Of a stretch of 64,000 nt of DNA, positions 1 to 7,604 are shown piece after piece; position 1 is the stretch's first letter, and each line of letters begins with the position of its first letter. The position numbers and the translations under genes are program-made. The notes under the pieces were generated by a model. It did not search any database. It was not told the origin of the DNA and worked only from the letters and a program-made list of their open reading frames with translations. The DNA comes from DYFT01 sp041695085 (GTDB lineage: Bacteria > Bacteroidota > Ignavibacteria > UBA10030), in NCBI GenBank assembly GCA_041695085.1, contig JBGFRO010000017.1, positions 1 through 64,000 of the forward strand. Reading direction: 5' to 3'.

Positions 1-63
1 ACTGGCGTCGCCACGACCGGTCTCGGACATCTCAGTCATACGACTCTGCGTCTCCTTCATCAT
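1..63 (-). CDS. Start of a group II intron-encoded protein (partial)
   Basis: An open minus-strand frame begins with ATG ATG at 63-58 and runs to base 1 without a stop; an in-frame TGA at 72-70 lies just upstream. Only 21 codons are visible (reading MMKETQSRMTEMSETG and on), with no recognisable domain. A third ATG at 39 has AAGGAG at 57-52 before it, so the true start could be 63, 60 or 39. The assignment to a reverse transcriptase/maturase rests only on its position inside the intron. Confidence 0.5.
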   Translation of the reverse strand, partial: MMKETQSRMTEMSETGRGDAS

Positions 64-472
64 CGAAATTCAAGTCTCCATCAGTTATCGTCCCGTTCGA
101 GCCTTCGGCCGTCATCGCTTGGCCTACTATGCTCTCGGCTGACTTCTGCTGCCCCTTCCCAACGCCTTCCAGCGTCGGTAGCCTGTGGCAGAGCAACAGA
201 CCTCCCCGGGTATTGCGCATTCACCTTCACACTTATGTCTGGCACATCTACAGCCGTGCGTTCCGGGTAGGTATCGGACTTTGAAGAGATTGGCCTTCTT
301 GTCCCGCACCACTGCCTCTATGTGCTTCCTGTTCGTCAGACCAGTGCTTTGCCTGCGGCTTCCTTCGGATTTCGTCTCGCAACGAACACCCTTGCCGTCC
401 GGCTAATGATTCCCCCTACAAGGGCTCATAAGGGACTTGCACCCTCCAGTGATTGCGCCATGCCGGGCGCAC
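1..472 (-). mobile_element. Group II intron, 5' portion (truncated by the window edge)
   Basis: Read on the minus strand, the intron would start at 472 with GTGCG, matching the group II 5' consensus GUGYG. The following ~400 bases have the layout of a bacterial group II domain I-IV region and contain blocks I recognise from bacterial group II introns: GAAGGAAGCCG near 350-362 and GGTCTGACGAACA near 327-339. An open frame starts at 63 and runs off the window, as expected for the intron-encoded reverse transcriptase/maturase. The catalytic domain V and the 3' end would lie left of base 1, so the intron class and integrity cannot be judged. The call rests on recalled sequence resemblance and layout. 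Confidence 0.75.
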
Positions 473-482
473 CAACATGTAG

Positions 483-501
483 GGCGGGACGATGTTCCGC
501 C
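483..501. repeat. GC-rich hairpin next to the intron insertion point
   Basis: GGCGGGA (483-489) pairs with TTCCGCC (495-501) around a 5-base loop, with one G-T pair. On the minus strand the stem ends 10 bases before the intron's 5' end. It may be part of the insertion target or a dispersed palindromic element. No second copy was noticed in this window. Confidence 0.5.
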
Positions 502-768
502 AGCCAAGCTACCGCGAAAAAAACCTGAATTTCAGGAATCCTGAGCCGGCGCGACGCGATAATCAACTCCCTTCTACGGCCACTTTCCTATCGAGCTGGT
601 CCTGCTGCATCGAAACTATTCCTCATCTTTCCCGTCTGGTTCATATACGTGTGGTAGCAAAAAAAATAGACCGACTCCGGAGCCTCTCCCCACAAGGGGC
701 CCCGAGCCGGCTACTTGATGGGGGCGTTCTCTCACCCCGTTTCATGATATGAATCTCTCCGAACGTTT

Positions 769-818
769 GTCTGTCAGGAAATTGTGCAATTTTCATGTCC
801 GTGTTTTCACTGACAGAC
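769..818. repeat. Inverted repeat, 9-bp arms
   Basis: GTCTGTCAG (769-777) and CTGACAGAC (810-818) are perfect inverted copies separated by 32 bases. TTTT follows on the plus strand, so this could be a weak terminator or the end of a small element. Function is unknown. Confidence 0.45.
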
Positions 819-949
819 TTTTCCTTCTGCAATCGCCTCCCCTTCCTCGAAGTCGAGCTAATGGTCGAACGCGGTTTTCAATTCAGACAGAAAACTCTCC
901 CCCACTTGTGCCGTACCGTCGCCGGTAGATGTCCCGTTTTCTTATCGGC

Positions 950-971
950 TTATGATCGATTCGTATCATAA
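950..971. promoter_or_regulatory. Operator-like palindrome upstream of the pdh promoter
   Basis: TTATGAT (950-956) and ATCATAA (965-971) form a perfect 7-bp dyad with an 8-base spacer. It lies about 64 bases upstream of the -35 element of the pdhA promoter. The size suits a dimeric regulator, but no regulator is identified. Confidence 0.3.
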
Positions 972-1034
972 CGGCTGAGTACTATTTCCCCACGCCGCTT
1001 CAGCCGCTCCTCTGCGTCTGCCTGCTCTACTTTT

Positions 1035-1062
1035 GATTTTGTCCAACTTCTTGTTATATTCG
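1035..1062 (+). promoter_or_regulatory. Promoter of the pdhABC operon
   Basis: TTGATT (1035-1040), a 16-base spacer and TATATT (1057-1062). It matches the promoter form seen before most other operons in this window. The leader to pdhA is about 120 bases. Confidence 0.6.
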
Positions 1063-1191
1063 CTCCGTGTTTTTCAAACCCGGATGACGCCACACCAACC
1101 ATCCAAGCCTTTTTGACACCTTCACGCCGTTCTGTCGGGCCGATCTGGATGAGGGGCTGCCGGGCCTTTCTTTCATACCAAACAACGAACA

Positions 1192-2229
1192 GTGAGCAAG
1201 AAAAAGATGAATAATGGCGCTACTGCTGTAGCTCCTAAGAAAACAGGACAGAGTTCCCGGCTCCTAGGTCTCTCCAAAGAAACGCTCCTCGATTGGTTTC
1301 ACGACATGCTGCTGGTCAGGCGCTTTGAAGAAAAATGCGCCCAACTTTACGGCATGGGAAAGATTATGGGTTTCTGCCACCTCTACAACGGTCAGGAAGC
1401 GGTCTCGACCGGTTCCATCAAGGGAGCCATTAACCCTGACGATTACGTAATCACTGCTTACCGTGACCACGGCCAGGCTATTTCGAAGGGGGTCAATCCC
1501 AAAGCAATCATGGCCGAACTGCTCGGCAAACATACCGGCACCACCAAGGGCCGGGGCGGATCGATGCATATTTTCGATGCAGCGACCAACTTCCTTGGTG
1601 GTCACGCCATCGTGGGTGGCCATATTCCCCTCGCCGCGGGAGTAGCGTTTGCGATCAAGTATCGTGGCGAAAAAAAAGTGTGCCTCTGCTTTATGGGGGA
1701 TGGGGCAACAAATATCGGCGAATTCCACGAAGCTCTGAACCTCGCCGCTCTCTGGAAGCTCCCCGTCATCTATATTATCGAGAATAACCGGTACGGCATG
1801 GGGACGGCCGTTCAACGTGCATCAGCTGTCGAAGATCTCTACAAAAAAGCCCTTGCCTACGATATGCGGAACGATGTTGTCGATGGCTTTAACGTGCTCG
1901 AAGTCTACAAAAAGGTCAAAGCCGCCGTCGATCATGCGCGCGCGACGTACGAACCAAGCCTTCTCGAAATCCGAACATACCGGTATCGTGGACACTCTAT
2001 GTCCGACCCCATCCACGGCCACTACCGTACTAAAGAAGAGGTTGAAGAGCACAAGAAGTACGATCCGATTTCGGTCTTCGCAGACATCCTTCGCGCCGAA
2101 GGCATTGCGGACGATGAGTGGTTCGATGAAGAGGAGAAACGAGTGAAGAAGATCGTCGAAGAATGTGTCGAGTTCGCGGAGAAGAGTCCCGAACCGCCAC
2201 TCGAGGAGCTGTACGAGGTCTACAAATAA
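1192..2229 (+). CDS. pdhA: Pyruvate dehydrogenase E1 component, alpha subunit
   Basis: Thiamine-diphosphate-dependent decarboxylation of pyruvate, together with the beta subunit, in the cytosolic pyruvate dehydrogenase complex. The 345-residue protein has the usual size of an alpha-type E1. It carries the ThDP-binding stretch starting GDGATNIGEFHEA and ending ENN (about residues 168-200) and the loop segment YRYRGHSMSDP typical of E1 alpha subunits. The listed start is GTG at 1192. ATG at 1207 (MNNGATAV) is an equally possible start; neither has a strong ribosome site. It is the first gene of pdhA-pdhB-pdhC. A related branched-chain 2-oxoacid dehydrogenase cannot be excluded, but the HGHYRTKEEVEE region and the gene order favour pyruvate. 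Confidence 0.9.
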   Translation: MSKKKMNNGATAVAPKKTGQSSRLLGLSKETLLDWFHDMLLVRRFEEKCAQLYGMGKIMGFCHLYNGQEAVSTGSIKGAINPDDYVITAYRDHGQAISKGVNPKAIMAELLGKHTGTTKGRGGSMHIFDAATNFLGGHAIVGGHIPLAAGVAFAIKYRGEKKVCLCFMGDGATNIGEFHEALNLAALWKLPVIYIIENNRYGMGTAVQRASAVEDLYKKALAYDMRNDVVDGFNVLEVYKKVKAAVDHARATYEPSLLEIRTYRYRGHSMSDPIHGHYRTKEEVEEHKKYDPISVFADILRAEGIADDEWFDEEEKRVKKIVEECVEFAEKSPEPPLEELYEVYK

Positions 2230-2333
2230 GCAACCCTGGAGCCCTCACCCCCCAACTCAATTTCCGGATCGCGTTGCGCCGGTGGAGTGAGGAATGAATT
2301 TTGAAAGCTGAGTTTCTACCGGAGAATCGAAAG

Positions 2334-3320
2334 ATGCCTATAGTAAGTCTGCGTGAAGCTCTCAATCAGGCGATGGATGAGGAGATGGCCCGCGATGAGC
2401 GCGTCTTCCTGATGGGAGAAGAAGTTGCCGAATACAACGGCGCCTACAAAGTGAGTCAGGGCCTCCTTGCCAAATGGGGACCCAAACGGGTGCTCGACAC
2501 ACCGATTGCGGAGGCGGGCTTTTCAGGACTCGGAATCGGCGCCGCCATGGTAGGCCTGCGTCCAATCGTCGAGTTTATGACGTGGAATTTCTCCCTCGTC
2601 GCCTACGATCAGCTGGTCAATAACGCCGCGAAGATGTATTCGATGTCGGGGGGACACTTCCACGTTCCCATCGTCTTTCGCGGACCCGGCGGGGCAGCGC
2701 ACGGATTAGCCGCCACACACTCTCAGGCCCTCGAAGCCATCTATGCCCATATTCCGGGTCTCAAGGTGGTCATGCCCTCAACCTGCAGAGATGCAAAGGG
2801 ACTTCTCAAGACCGCTATCCGGGATGAGAATCCGATCATCTTCATCGAAAGCGAGGTGATGTACGGGGACAAAGGAGAGATTCCCGAAGGTGAGTACACG
2901 ATTCCTCTGGGCGTCGGTGAAGTAAAGAAAGAAGGAAAAGACGTCACCCTCGTCTCCTGGTCGAAAGTCCTCGCGCACGTCGTCTGGAAAGCGGTCGAGA
3001 CGCTTGAAGCGGAACTCGGCGTGGACATCGAGGTGATCGACCCGCGCACCATTCGGCCGATGGATTACGACCTCATCGCTGAGTCCGTCAAGAAGACCAA
3101 TCGCCTCCTGATTGTTGAAGAGGGATGGCCCTTCGCAGGCGTCGGCGCTCAGATTTCGCACGAGATCACAACGAGAGCCTTCGACTACCTCGACGCTCCC
3201 ATTGAGCGCGTGACGCAAGAGGACGTCCCACTTCCTTACGCCCGCAATCTGGAGAAACACTCTCTGCCGAACATCGACAAGATCCGGCAAGGTTTGAAAA
3301 AGGTTCTCTACATCGACTGA
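2334..3320 (+). CDS. pdhB: Pyruvate dehydrogenase E1 component, beta subunit
   Basis: Second half of the alpha2-beta2 E1 enzyme. The protein opens with PIVSLREALNQAMDEEM and has the EEVAEYNGAYKVSQGL segment typical of E1 beta, followed by a C-terminal transketolase-type domain (about residues 190-325). ATG at 2334 was chosen because GGAG lies 8-12 bases upstream. An upstream TTG at 2301 in the same frame would add 11 residues absent from the family. The gap to pdhA is 104 bases with no terminator, so co-transcription is likely. Confidence 0.92.
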   Translation: MPIVSLREALNQAMDEEMARDERVFLMGEEVAEYNGAYKVSQGLLAKWGPKRVLDTPIAEAGFSGLGIGAAMVGLRPIVEFMTWNFSLVAYDQLVNNAAKMYSMSGGHFHVPIVFRGPGGAAHGLAATHSQALEAIYAHIPGLKVVMPSTCRDAKGLLKTAIRDENPIIFIESEVMYGDKGEIPEGEYTIPLGVGEVKKEGKDVTLVSWSKVLAHVVWKAVETLEAELGVDIEVIDPRTIRPMDYDLIAESVKKTNRLLIVEEGWPFAGVGAQISHEITTRAFDYLDAPIERVTQEDVPLPYARNLEKHSLPNIDKIRQGLKKVLYID

Positions 3321-3335
3321 GAAAGTACCGCACCC

Positions 3336-4586
3336 ATGGCAACCAAAATCATGATGCCGAAGCTGAGTGACACAATGGAAGAAGGTGTCATTCTGAAGTG
3401 GCTTCGGAAAGAAGGTGAGAAGGTTAAGCAGGGGGAGACGCTTGTCGAGATCGAATCCGATAAAGCCGATATGGAACTGGAGGCGTACGATACAGGCGTC
3501 CTCCGCAAGATCGTCGTGCCCGAAGGAGGGAAGGCACCAATTGGAGCGCTCATAGCCATCATCGGCGAACCGGATGAGGATATCTCCTCCCTTCTTTCAG
3601 AAACGAGCGCGCCTGCAAAGGCGGAAGCCAAAAAGGAAGAACCCAAGTTGGCGCCAACATCCTCCGCCGCAAGCCCAACGGTGACAACTCCTCCTCAGCC
3701 GTCCCAGATCGCCGATGTGACGGCATCGACGGACGGCAGGACGAAAGCCTCTCCGCTCGCCAAACGCCTCGCTCGGGAACACAATCTGAATCTCTCAAGC
3801 ATCCCAGGAAGCGGTCCACAGGGTCGCGTCATCAAACGCGACATCGAGGGAGCTCTTTCGGGCAAGACACCTGTACTTGCGACGCCGCAGCGCACGTATC
3901 TCCCGGGTACTGCCGAAGAAGTACCCCTTTCCTCGATCCGCAAGACAATTGCAAAGAGGATGTGGGAAAGCAAAAACGCCGCTCCACATTTCTACGTCAC
4001 CGTCGAAATCGACATGGAGCCGGCGATGGCGTTTCGCGAACAGCTGAACGCTGCCTCGGAGACGAAGATCAGCTTCACCGACATCATCATCAAAGCGGTC
4101 GCTTCTGCATTGATGAAGCATCCTCAGGTGAACGCCACGTACCTCGGAGATACGATGCGCCAGTACCACTATGCTCACATCGGAGTTGCCGTGGCGCTGG
4201 AGGAGGGATTGGTTACTCCCATCGTCAAGAACTGTGAACAGAAAGGCATCGGAACCATCAATGCGGAATTCCACGACCTCGTCGAGCGGGCTCGCAACAG
4301 AAAGCTGAAGCCGGAAGAGTACACCGGTGCCACGTTCACGATCAGCAACCTCGGCATGTTCGGCGTGGAAGACTTCGTCGCGATCATCAATCCGCCCGAA
4401 GGCGCTATTCTCGCCATCGGTGCCATCATCGAGAAGCCGGTCGTGAAGAAGGGAGCAATCGCCATCGGTCATACGATGAAAGTGACGCTCTCCTCCGACC
4501 ATCGGATCATCGACGGTGCCGTGGCTGCGCGATTCCTGCAGGACTTCAAGAAGATTCTCGAAAATCCTGCTTCACTCGCCCTCTAA
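3336..4586 (+). CDS. pdhC: Dihydrolipoamide acetyltransferase (E2) of pyruvate dehydrogenase
   Basis: Core of the complex, passing the acetyl group from E1 to CoA. Domains in order: one lipoyl domain (residues 1-80, lipoylated lysine K43 in ESDKADME), an Ala/Pro/Thr-rich linker (about 92-130), an E1/E3-binding domain (about 134-172, ending RVIKRDIEGAL), and the catalytic acyltransferase domain to residue 416 with SSDHRIIDG (His389, Asp393). It follows pdhB by 15 bases and ends at a terminator. No E3 (dihydrolipoamide dehydrogenase) gene is present, so E3 must be encoded elsewhere. Confidence 0.93.
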   Translation: MATKIMMPKLSDTMEEGVILKWLRKEGEKVKQGETLVEIESDKADMELEAYDTGVLRKIVVPEGGKAPIGALIAIIGEPDEDISSLLSETSAPAKAEAKKEEPKLAPTSSAASPTVTTPPQPSQIADVTASTDGRTKASPLAKRLAREHNLNLSSIPGSGPQGRVIKRDIEGALSGKTPVLATPQRTYLPGTAEEVPLSSIRKTIAKRMWESKNAAPHFYVTVEIDMEPAMAFREQLNAASETKISFTDIIIKAVASALMKHPQVNATYLGDTMRQYHYAHIGVAVALEEGLVTPIVKNCEQKGIGTINAEFHDLVERARNRKLKPEEYTGATFTISNLGMFGVEDFVAIINPPEGAILAIGAIIEKPVVKKGAIAIGHTMKVTLSSDHRIIDGAVAARFLQDFKKILENPASLAL

Positions 4587-4614
4587 GGCGGGATCGATGA
4601 CTTACTGAACTGAA

Positions 4615-4648
4615 GAACCCGACCTTTCGTGTCGGGTTCATTTGTTTT
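4615..4648 (+). terminator. Intrinsic terminator of the pdhABC operon
   Basis: GAACCCGAC (4615-4623) pairs perfectly with GTCGGGTTC (4631-4639) around a 7-base loop, followed by a T-rich tail ATTTGTTTT. Confidence 0.85.
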
Positions 4649-4672
4649 GCCTCCGATCACACGAGTTGCTCA

Positions 4673-5284
4673 ATGTCCATCCGTGAACAATTGAGGGTCG
4701 AGACCTCTGGTCCTGCCCTCCCTTTCCTCGCCTTCTGCATCGCATTGAACATCGTGTCGGGACAGCTCACGGCCGCATTGAAAATTCCAATCTACCTCGA
4801 TTCCATCGGCACGGTCATGGTCGCTGTCCTCGTCGGTCCGCTCGCTGGGGCGATGGCCGGCGCATTTTCGAACTTGCTCGCCTCGGCGATGGGAAGTCCT
4901 ACCATGGCCTTCTTTGCACCTGTCTCCATCGTCATCGGACTCTTCACCGGCTTCCTCGCCAAACGCGGCTGGTTCAAACACTGGTATCTCGTAGCGATCG
5001 GAGGAATGCTTCAGGGAATCCTCGCTGCCATCTGCTCTGCACCCATTTCCGCTTACCTCTTCAGCGGCGTGATGATGGCGGGAACGGACTTCCTCGTGAT
5101 GTACTTTCGTTCGGTGGGGAACTCCATCCTCGAAAGCGTCCTCTATCAAGGTCTCGCCTCCGATCCCGTCGATAAGATTATCTCCTATTCAATCGTCTTT
5201 CTCCTCCTTCGGAATCTGCCAAAGCGACTGACCTCAAGATTCAGCGGTGCAGCCAACCTTCCGAACCGGCCTCCTTCAACGTGA
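4673..5284 (+). CDS. ECF transporter substrate-binding (S) component
   Basis: Membrane protein of 203 residues with about six hydrophobic segments. It has the LDSIGT motif followed by a Gly/Ala-rich helix (residues 42-70), which I associate with S components of energy-coupling factor transporters, the subunits that bind a vitamin or metal. The substrate cannot be read from the sequence. It begins 25 bases after the pdh terminator with no clear promoter in between, so read-through or an unrecognised promoter must drive it. The next three genes encode the rest of the transporter with overlapping ends. No riboswitch was recognised in the short space upstream. Confidence 0.75.
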   Translation: MSIREQLRVETSGPALPFLAFCIALNIVSGQLTAALKIPIYLDSIGTVMVAVLVGPLAGAMAGAFSNLLASAMGSPTMAFFAPVSIVIGLFTGFLAKRGWFKHWYLVAIGGMLQGILAAICSAPISAYLFSGVMMAGTDFLVMYFRSVGNSILESVLYQGLASDPVDKIISYSIVFLLLRNLPKRLTSRFSGAANLPNRPPST

Positions 5285-6030
5285 CGAACTCTCATCTCGG
5301 TCCGAAGTCCGCATTAACGTTGCTTCTTGCCACGTGTGCCTTCACATTACCGTGGCAAATCCAACTGGTTCTTCTCGGCATCGTCGTCCTCCTTCCTTTT
5401 ATTGCCCCACCGCTGCATCCGATCTCACAGCGAGCCGCGAAGACTTTCTTCAGGTTTATCTGGTTTAGCTCCACCCTCGGCACGGTGATCGTAGTGGTGA
5501 ATGGGATATTGATCCGAGGTGATGAGATAACGTATGAGCTTGGACCAATCGTCATGTACACGGAAGGCATTCTCTTCGGACTTGAAACTGCGCCTCGATT
5601 ACTGCTCATCTCTTTTTCGATTCTCCTTCTGTTCGTTTCAACTCCGATCCGCTCAATAATCGACCGACTACAGGAGTCCGGCCTTCCCCGCAACATTGTT
5701 ATGCTCCTGTTGCTGGCACTCTACTTTGTGGAATCACTCCCTGATCGAATCGAACGGATTTTTGTGGCACAGGAGGCACGAGGCGCAGCCGTTCGCGCAT
5801 CGCTTCCCTCACGATTCAAAGCTCTCCTTACGATCCTCTCCCCCCTCTTACTCTCATCGCTGTCGGAAAGCGTCGAACGCGGTACAGCATTGGAGCTGCG
5901 GGGATTTCTCGTTTCACCCCCTTCGCATCGGATCCATCACGCACGTCCGCCACAAAATGTAACCCTTGTGCTTCTCGGCATTTCAGCATTGCTTATCGCG
6001 TATCGGATTCTCGTATGGCTGCTTCCTTGA
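5281..6030 (+). CDS. ecfT: ECF transporter transmembrane (T) component
   Basis: Integral membrane scaffold linking the S component to the ATPases. The 249 residues include several hydrophobic helices and a cytoplasmic region with EARGAAVRASLP and SVERGTALELRGF. These are the paired Ala-Arg-Gly-type coupling motifs of the family (about residues 166 and 200). Start GTG at 5281 overlaps the stop of the S gene (GTGA), which implies translational coupling. The listed start agrees with the hydrophobic N-terminus. Confidence 0.82.
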   Translation: MTNSHLGPKSALTLLLATCAFTLPWQIQLVLLGIVVLLPFIAPPLHPISQRAAKTFFRFIWFSSTLGTVIVVVNGILIRGDEITYELGPIVMYTEGILFGLETAPRLLLISFSILLLFVSTPIRSIIDRLQESGLPRNIVMLLLLALYFVESLPDRIERIFVAQEARGAAVRASLPSRFKALLTILSPLLLSSLSESVERGTALELRGFLVSPPSHRIHHARPPQNVTLVLLGISALLIAYRILVWLLP

Positions 6031-6836
6031 CCATCGAACATCTCACGTTCCAGTACGCCGATGGGAATCCACCTGTGCTGTCAAACCTCTCTTTGACTGT
6101 TCCATCCCATTCATGCTGTGCCGTCCTCGGTCCTACCGGCTCCGGAAAAACAACGCTCCTCCACCTTATCGCCGGTTCACTCCTGAAGCATCATCCCTCC
6201 TCCATTGTACGTGGATCGGTCGTGATCGACAACGTCCAATATCAGCCGGCACCAAAGGAGGTGTTGTTCCCGGCGGTCGGATTGACGCTGCAGGATCCTT
6301 ACGTTCAGCTTTCCGGCATTCGGGAAACCGTTCATACCGAAGTGGCTCTTACGCTTGAACTGCTCGGAACGGATACGTCGAACATTGATGCCCAGGTGGA
6401 AAGAACCCTGCGCGAGCTCGGTCTCTCTGAGCTTTCGCATCGCCAGCCGAACACCCTCTCCGGCGGCGAGACTCAACGAGTGGCGCTTGCAACCATCTTC
6501 GTTGCGCATCCCTCGCTCCTTCTTATGGACGAACCTGCCACGGCCCTTGACTATGGTGCACAGACCAAACTGATATCGACCCTCCGGCATCTCAAAGAGA
6601 AAACAACTCTTCTCATGACCGACACGCATATCGATTTCGTTCTGGAGGTAGCTGACAGGTTTGTGGTTCTTGACAAAGGAACCTGTGTCCTTTCGTGCTC
6701 CAAAGAAGAGTTTCTGAATCATCTGCCTAAACTGGGCAAGCTTCTCCCCATCGAAGATTGGCGCGAAGTGTTGAGACTGCGAGAGCGGAGAGATCCTCAA
6801 ACTGAACGGGTTTTCAAAGCACTTGGGTTAGCATGA
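6015..6836 (+). CDS. ecfA1: ECF transporter ATPase, first subunit
   Basis: ABC-type ATPase powering the ECF transporter. Walker A is GPTGSGKT (residues 39-46), the Q-loop Gln is at 93 (TLQDPYVQLSG), the signature LSGGE at 148-152 is intact, and Walker B ends in MDEP (Asp172-Glu173). The length of 273 residues fits the family. It starts 16 bases before the end of the T-component gene and ends in an ATGA overlap with the next ATPase, so the four genes are tightly coupled. Confidence 0.88.
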   Translation: MAASLTIEHLTFQYADGNPPVLSNLSLTVPSHSCCAVLGPTGSGKTTLLHLIAGSLLKHHPSSIVRGSVVIDNVQYQPAPKEVLFPAVGLTLQDPYVQLSGIRETVHTEVALTLELLGTDTSNIDAQVERTLRELGLSELSHRQPNTLSGGETQRVALATIFVAHPSLLLMDEPATALDYGAQTKLISTLRHLKEKTTLLMTDTHIDFVLEVADRFVVLDKGTCVLSCSKEEFLNHLPKLGKLLPIEDWREVLRLRERRDPQTERVFKALGLA

Positions 6837-7582
6837 GCATAGAGGTCCACAATCTTTCCTTCTCTTATTCGATGGACCGCTATGTCCTGAAGGCTGTGAC
6901 GCTCACGGCAAGGCCAGGGGAGTTTCTTCTCATCGTGGGGAAGAACGGCGTCGGGAAGAGCACGTTGCTTAAGCTCTTGAACGGCATACTGAAGCCCACA
7001 TCCGGAAGAGTGCTAATAAACGGCTTGGACACAAGAGAGCATCCCGTGGCTTTGCTGGCGGGCAAGATCTGCGTGACGTTTCAAAATCCGGCGGACCAGA
7101 TCTTCGCCCCAACGGTCTCCGAAGAAGTAGCCTTCGCGCCTCGGAACCTGAAGCGGACCAATCCAGAATCGATTGCAGAAAAAGCACTACGACTCTGCGG
7201 GTTGGAGCATCGCAAATCCTCTCACCCCTACGATCTACCGCCGGCAGAGCGTAAACTGCTCACCGTGGCAAGCGCCGTCGCATCCGATGCCCCTTACCTT
7301 GCCTTCGATGAACCGAGCGCGGGACTCTCATATATCGAACGGAATCTGCTGGAGCACATCATCCAATCTCTTCTCACGGAAGGAAAGGGCTTGATTGTCG
7401 TATCCCACGACTTGCCGCTCTTTTTCAAATGCGCAGCACGCGTAGTCGTCCTGGAAAACGGCTCCGTTTCTTTTTCCGGTCACGTTCAGGAACTTATCGA
7501 GCGCGAGGGAATTCTACGACGAGCGGGCTTGCGACTGCCTCTGCCGGTTCGTGCAAAAAGAATTCTTGGAGTGTCGAAGTAA
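6833..7582 (+). CDS. ecfA2: ECF transporter ATPase, second subunit, with degenerate signature motif
   Basis: Partner ATPase of 249 residues. Walker A GKNGVGKS (36-43), Q-loop FQNPADQIF (83-91) and Walker B FDEPS (Glu160) are intact, and the H-loop is VVSHDLPL. The ABC signature, normally LSGGQ, reads LPPAE (135-139). In ECF heterodimers one of the two composite ATP sites is often weaker, and this change would impair the site formed with ecfA1's Walker A. It ends 22 bases before the convergent transglycosylase gene. Confidence 0.87.
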   Translation: MSIEVHNLSFSYSMDRYVLKAVTLTARPGEFLLIVGKNGVGKSTLLKLLNGILKPTSGRVLINGLDTREHPVALLAGKICVTFQNPADQIFAPTVSEEVAFAPRNLKRTNPESIAEKALRLCGLEHRKSSHPYDLPPAERKLLTVASAVASDAPYLAFDEPSAGLSYIERNLLEHIIQSLLTEGKGLIVVSHDLPLFFKCAARVVVLENGSVSFSGHVQELIEREGILRRAGLRLPLPVRAKRILGVSK

Positions 7583-7604
7583 GCGAAGGGGGGACGTTCC
7601 CAGT

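Larger units (their letters stand above)
502..1034. other. Non-coding stretch with no supportable gene
   Basis: No open frame here has a convincing start, ribosome site or recognisable protein. The visible structures are two inverted repeats (769-818 and 950-971). The stretch separates the intron insertion from the pyruvate dehydrogenase promoter and could include decayed sequence. Confidence 0.6.

Noticed and set aside
4590..4672. Riboswitch before the ECF transporter
   Set aside because: The only structure is the pdh terminator; 25 bases remain before the start codon.
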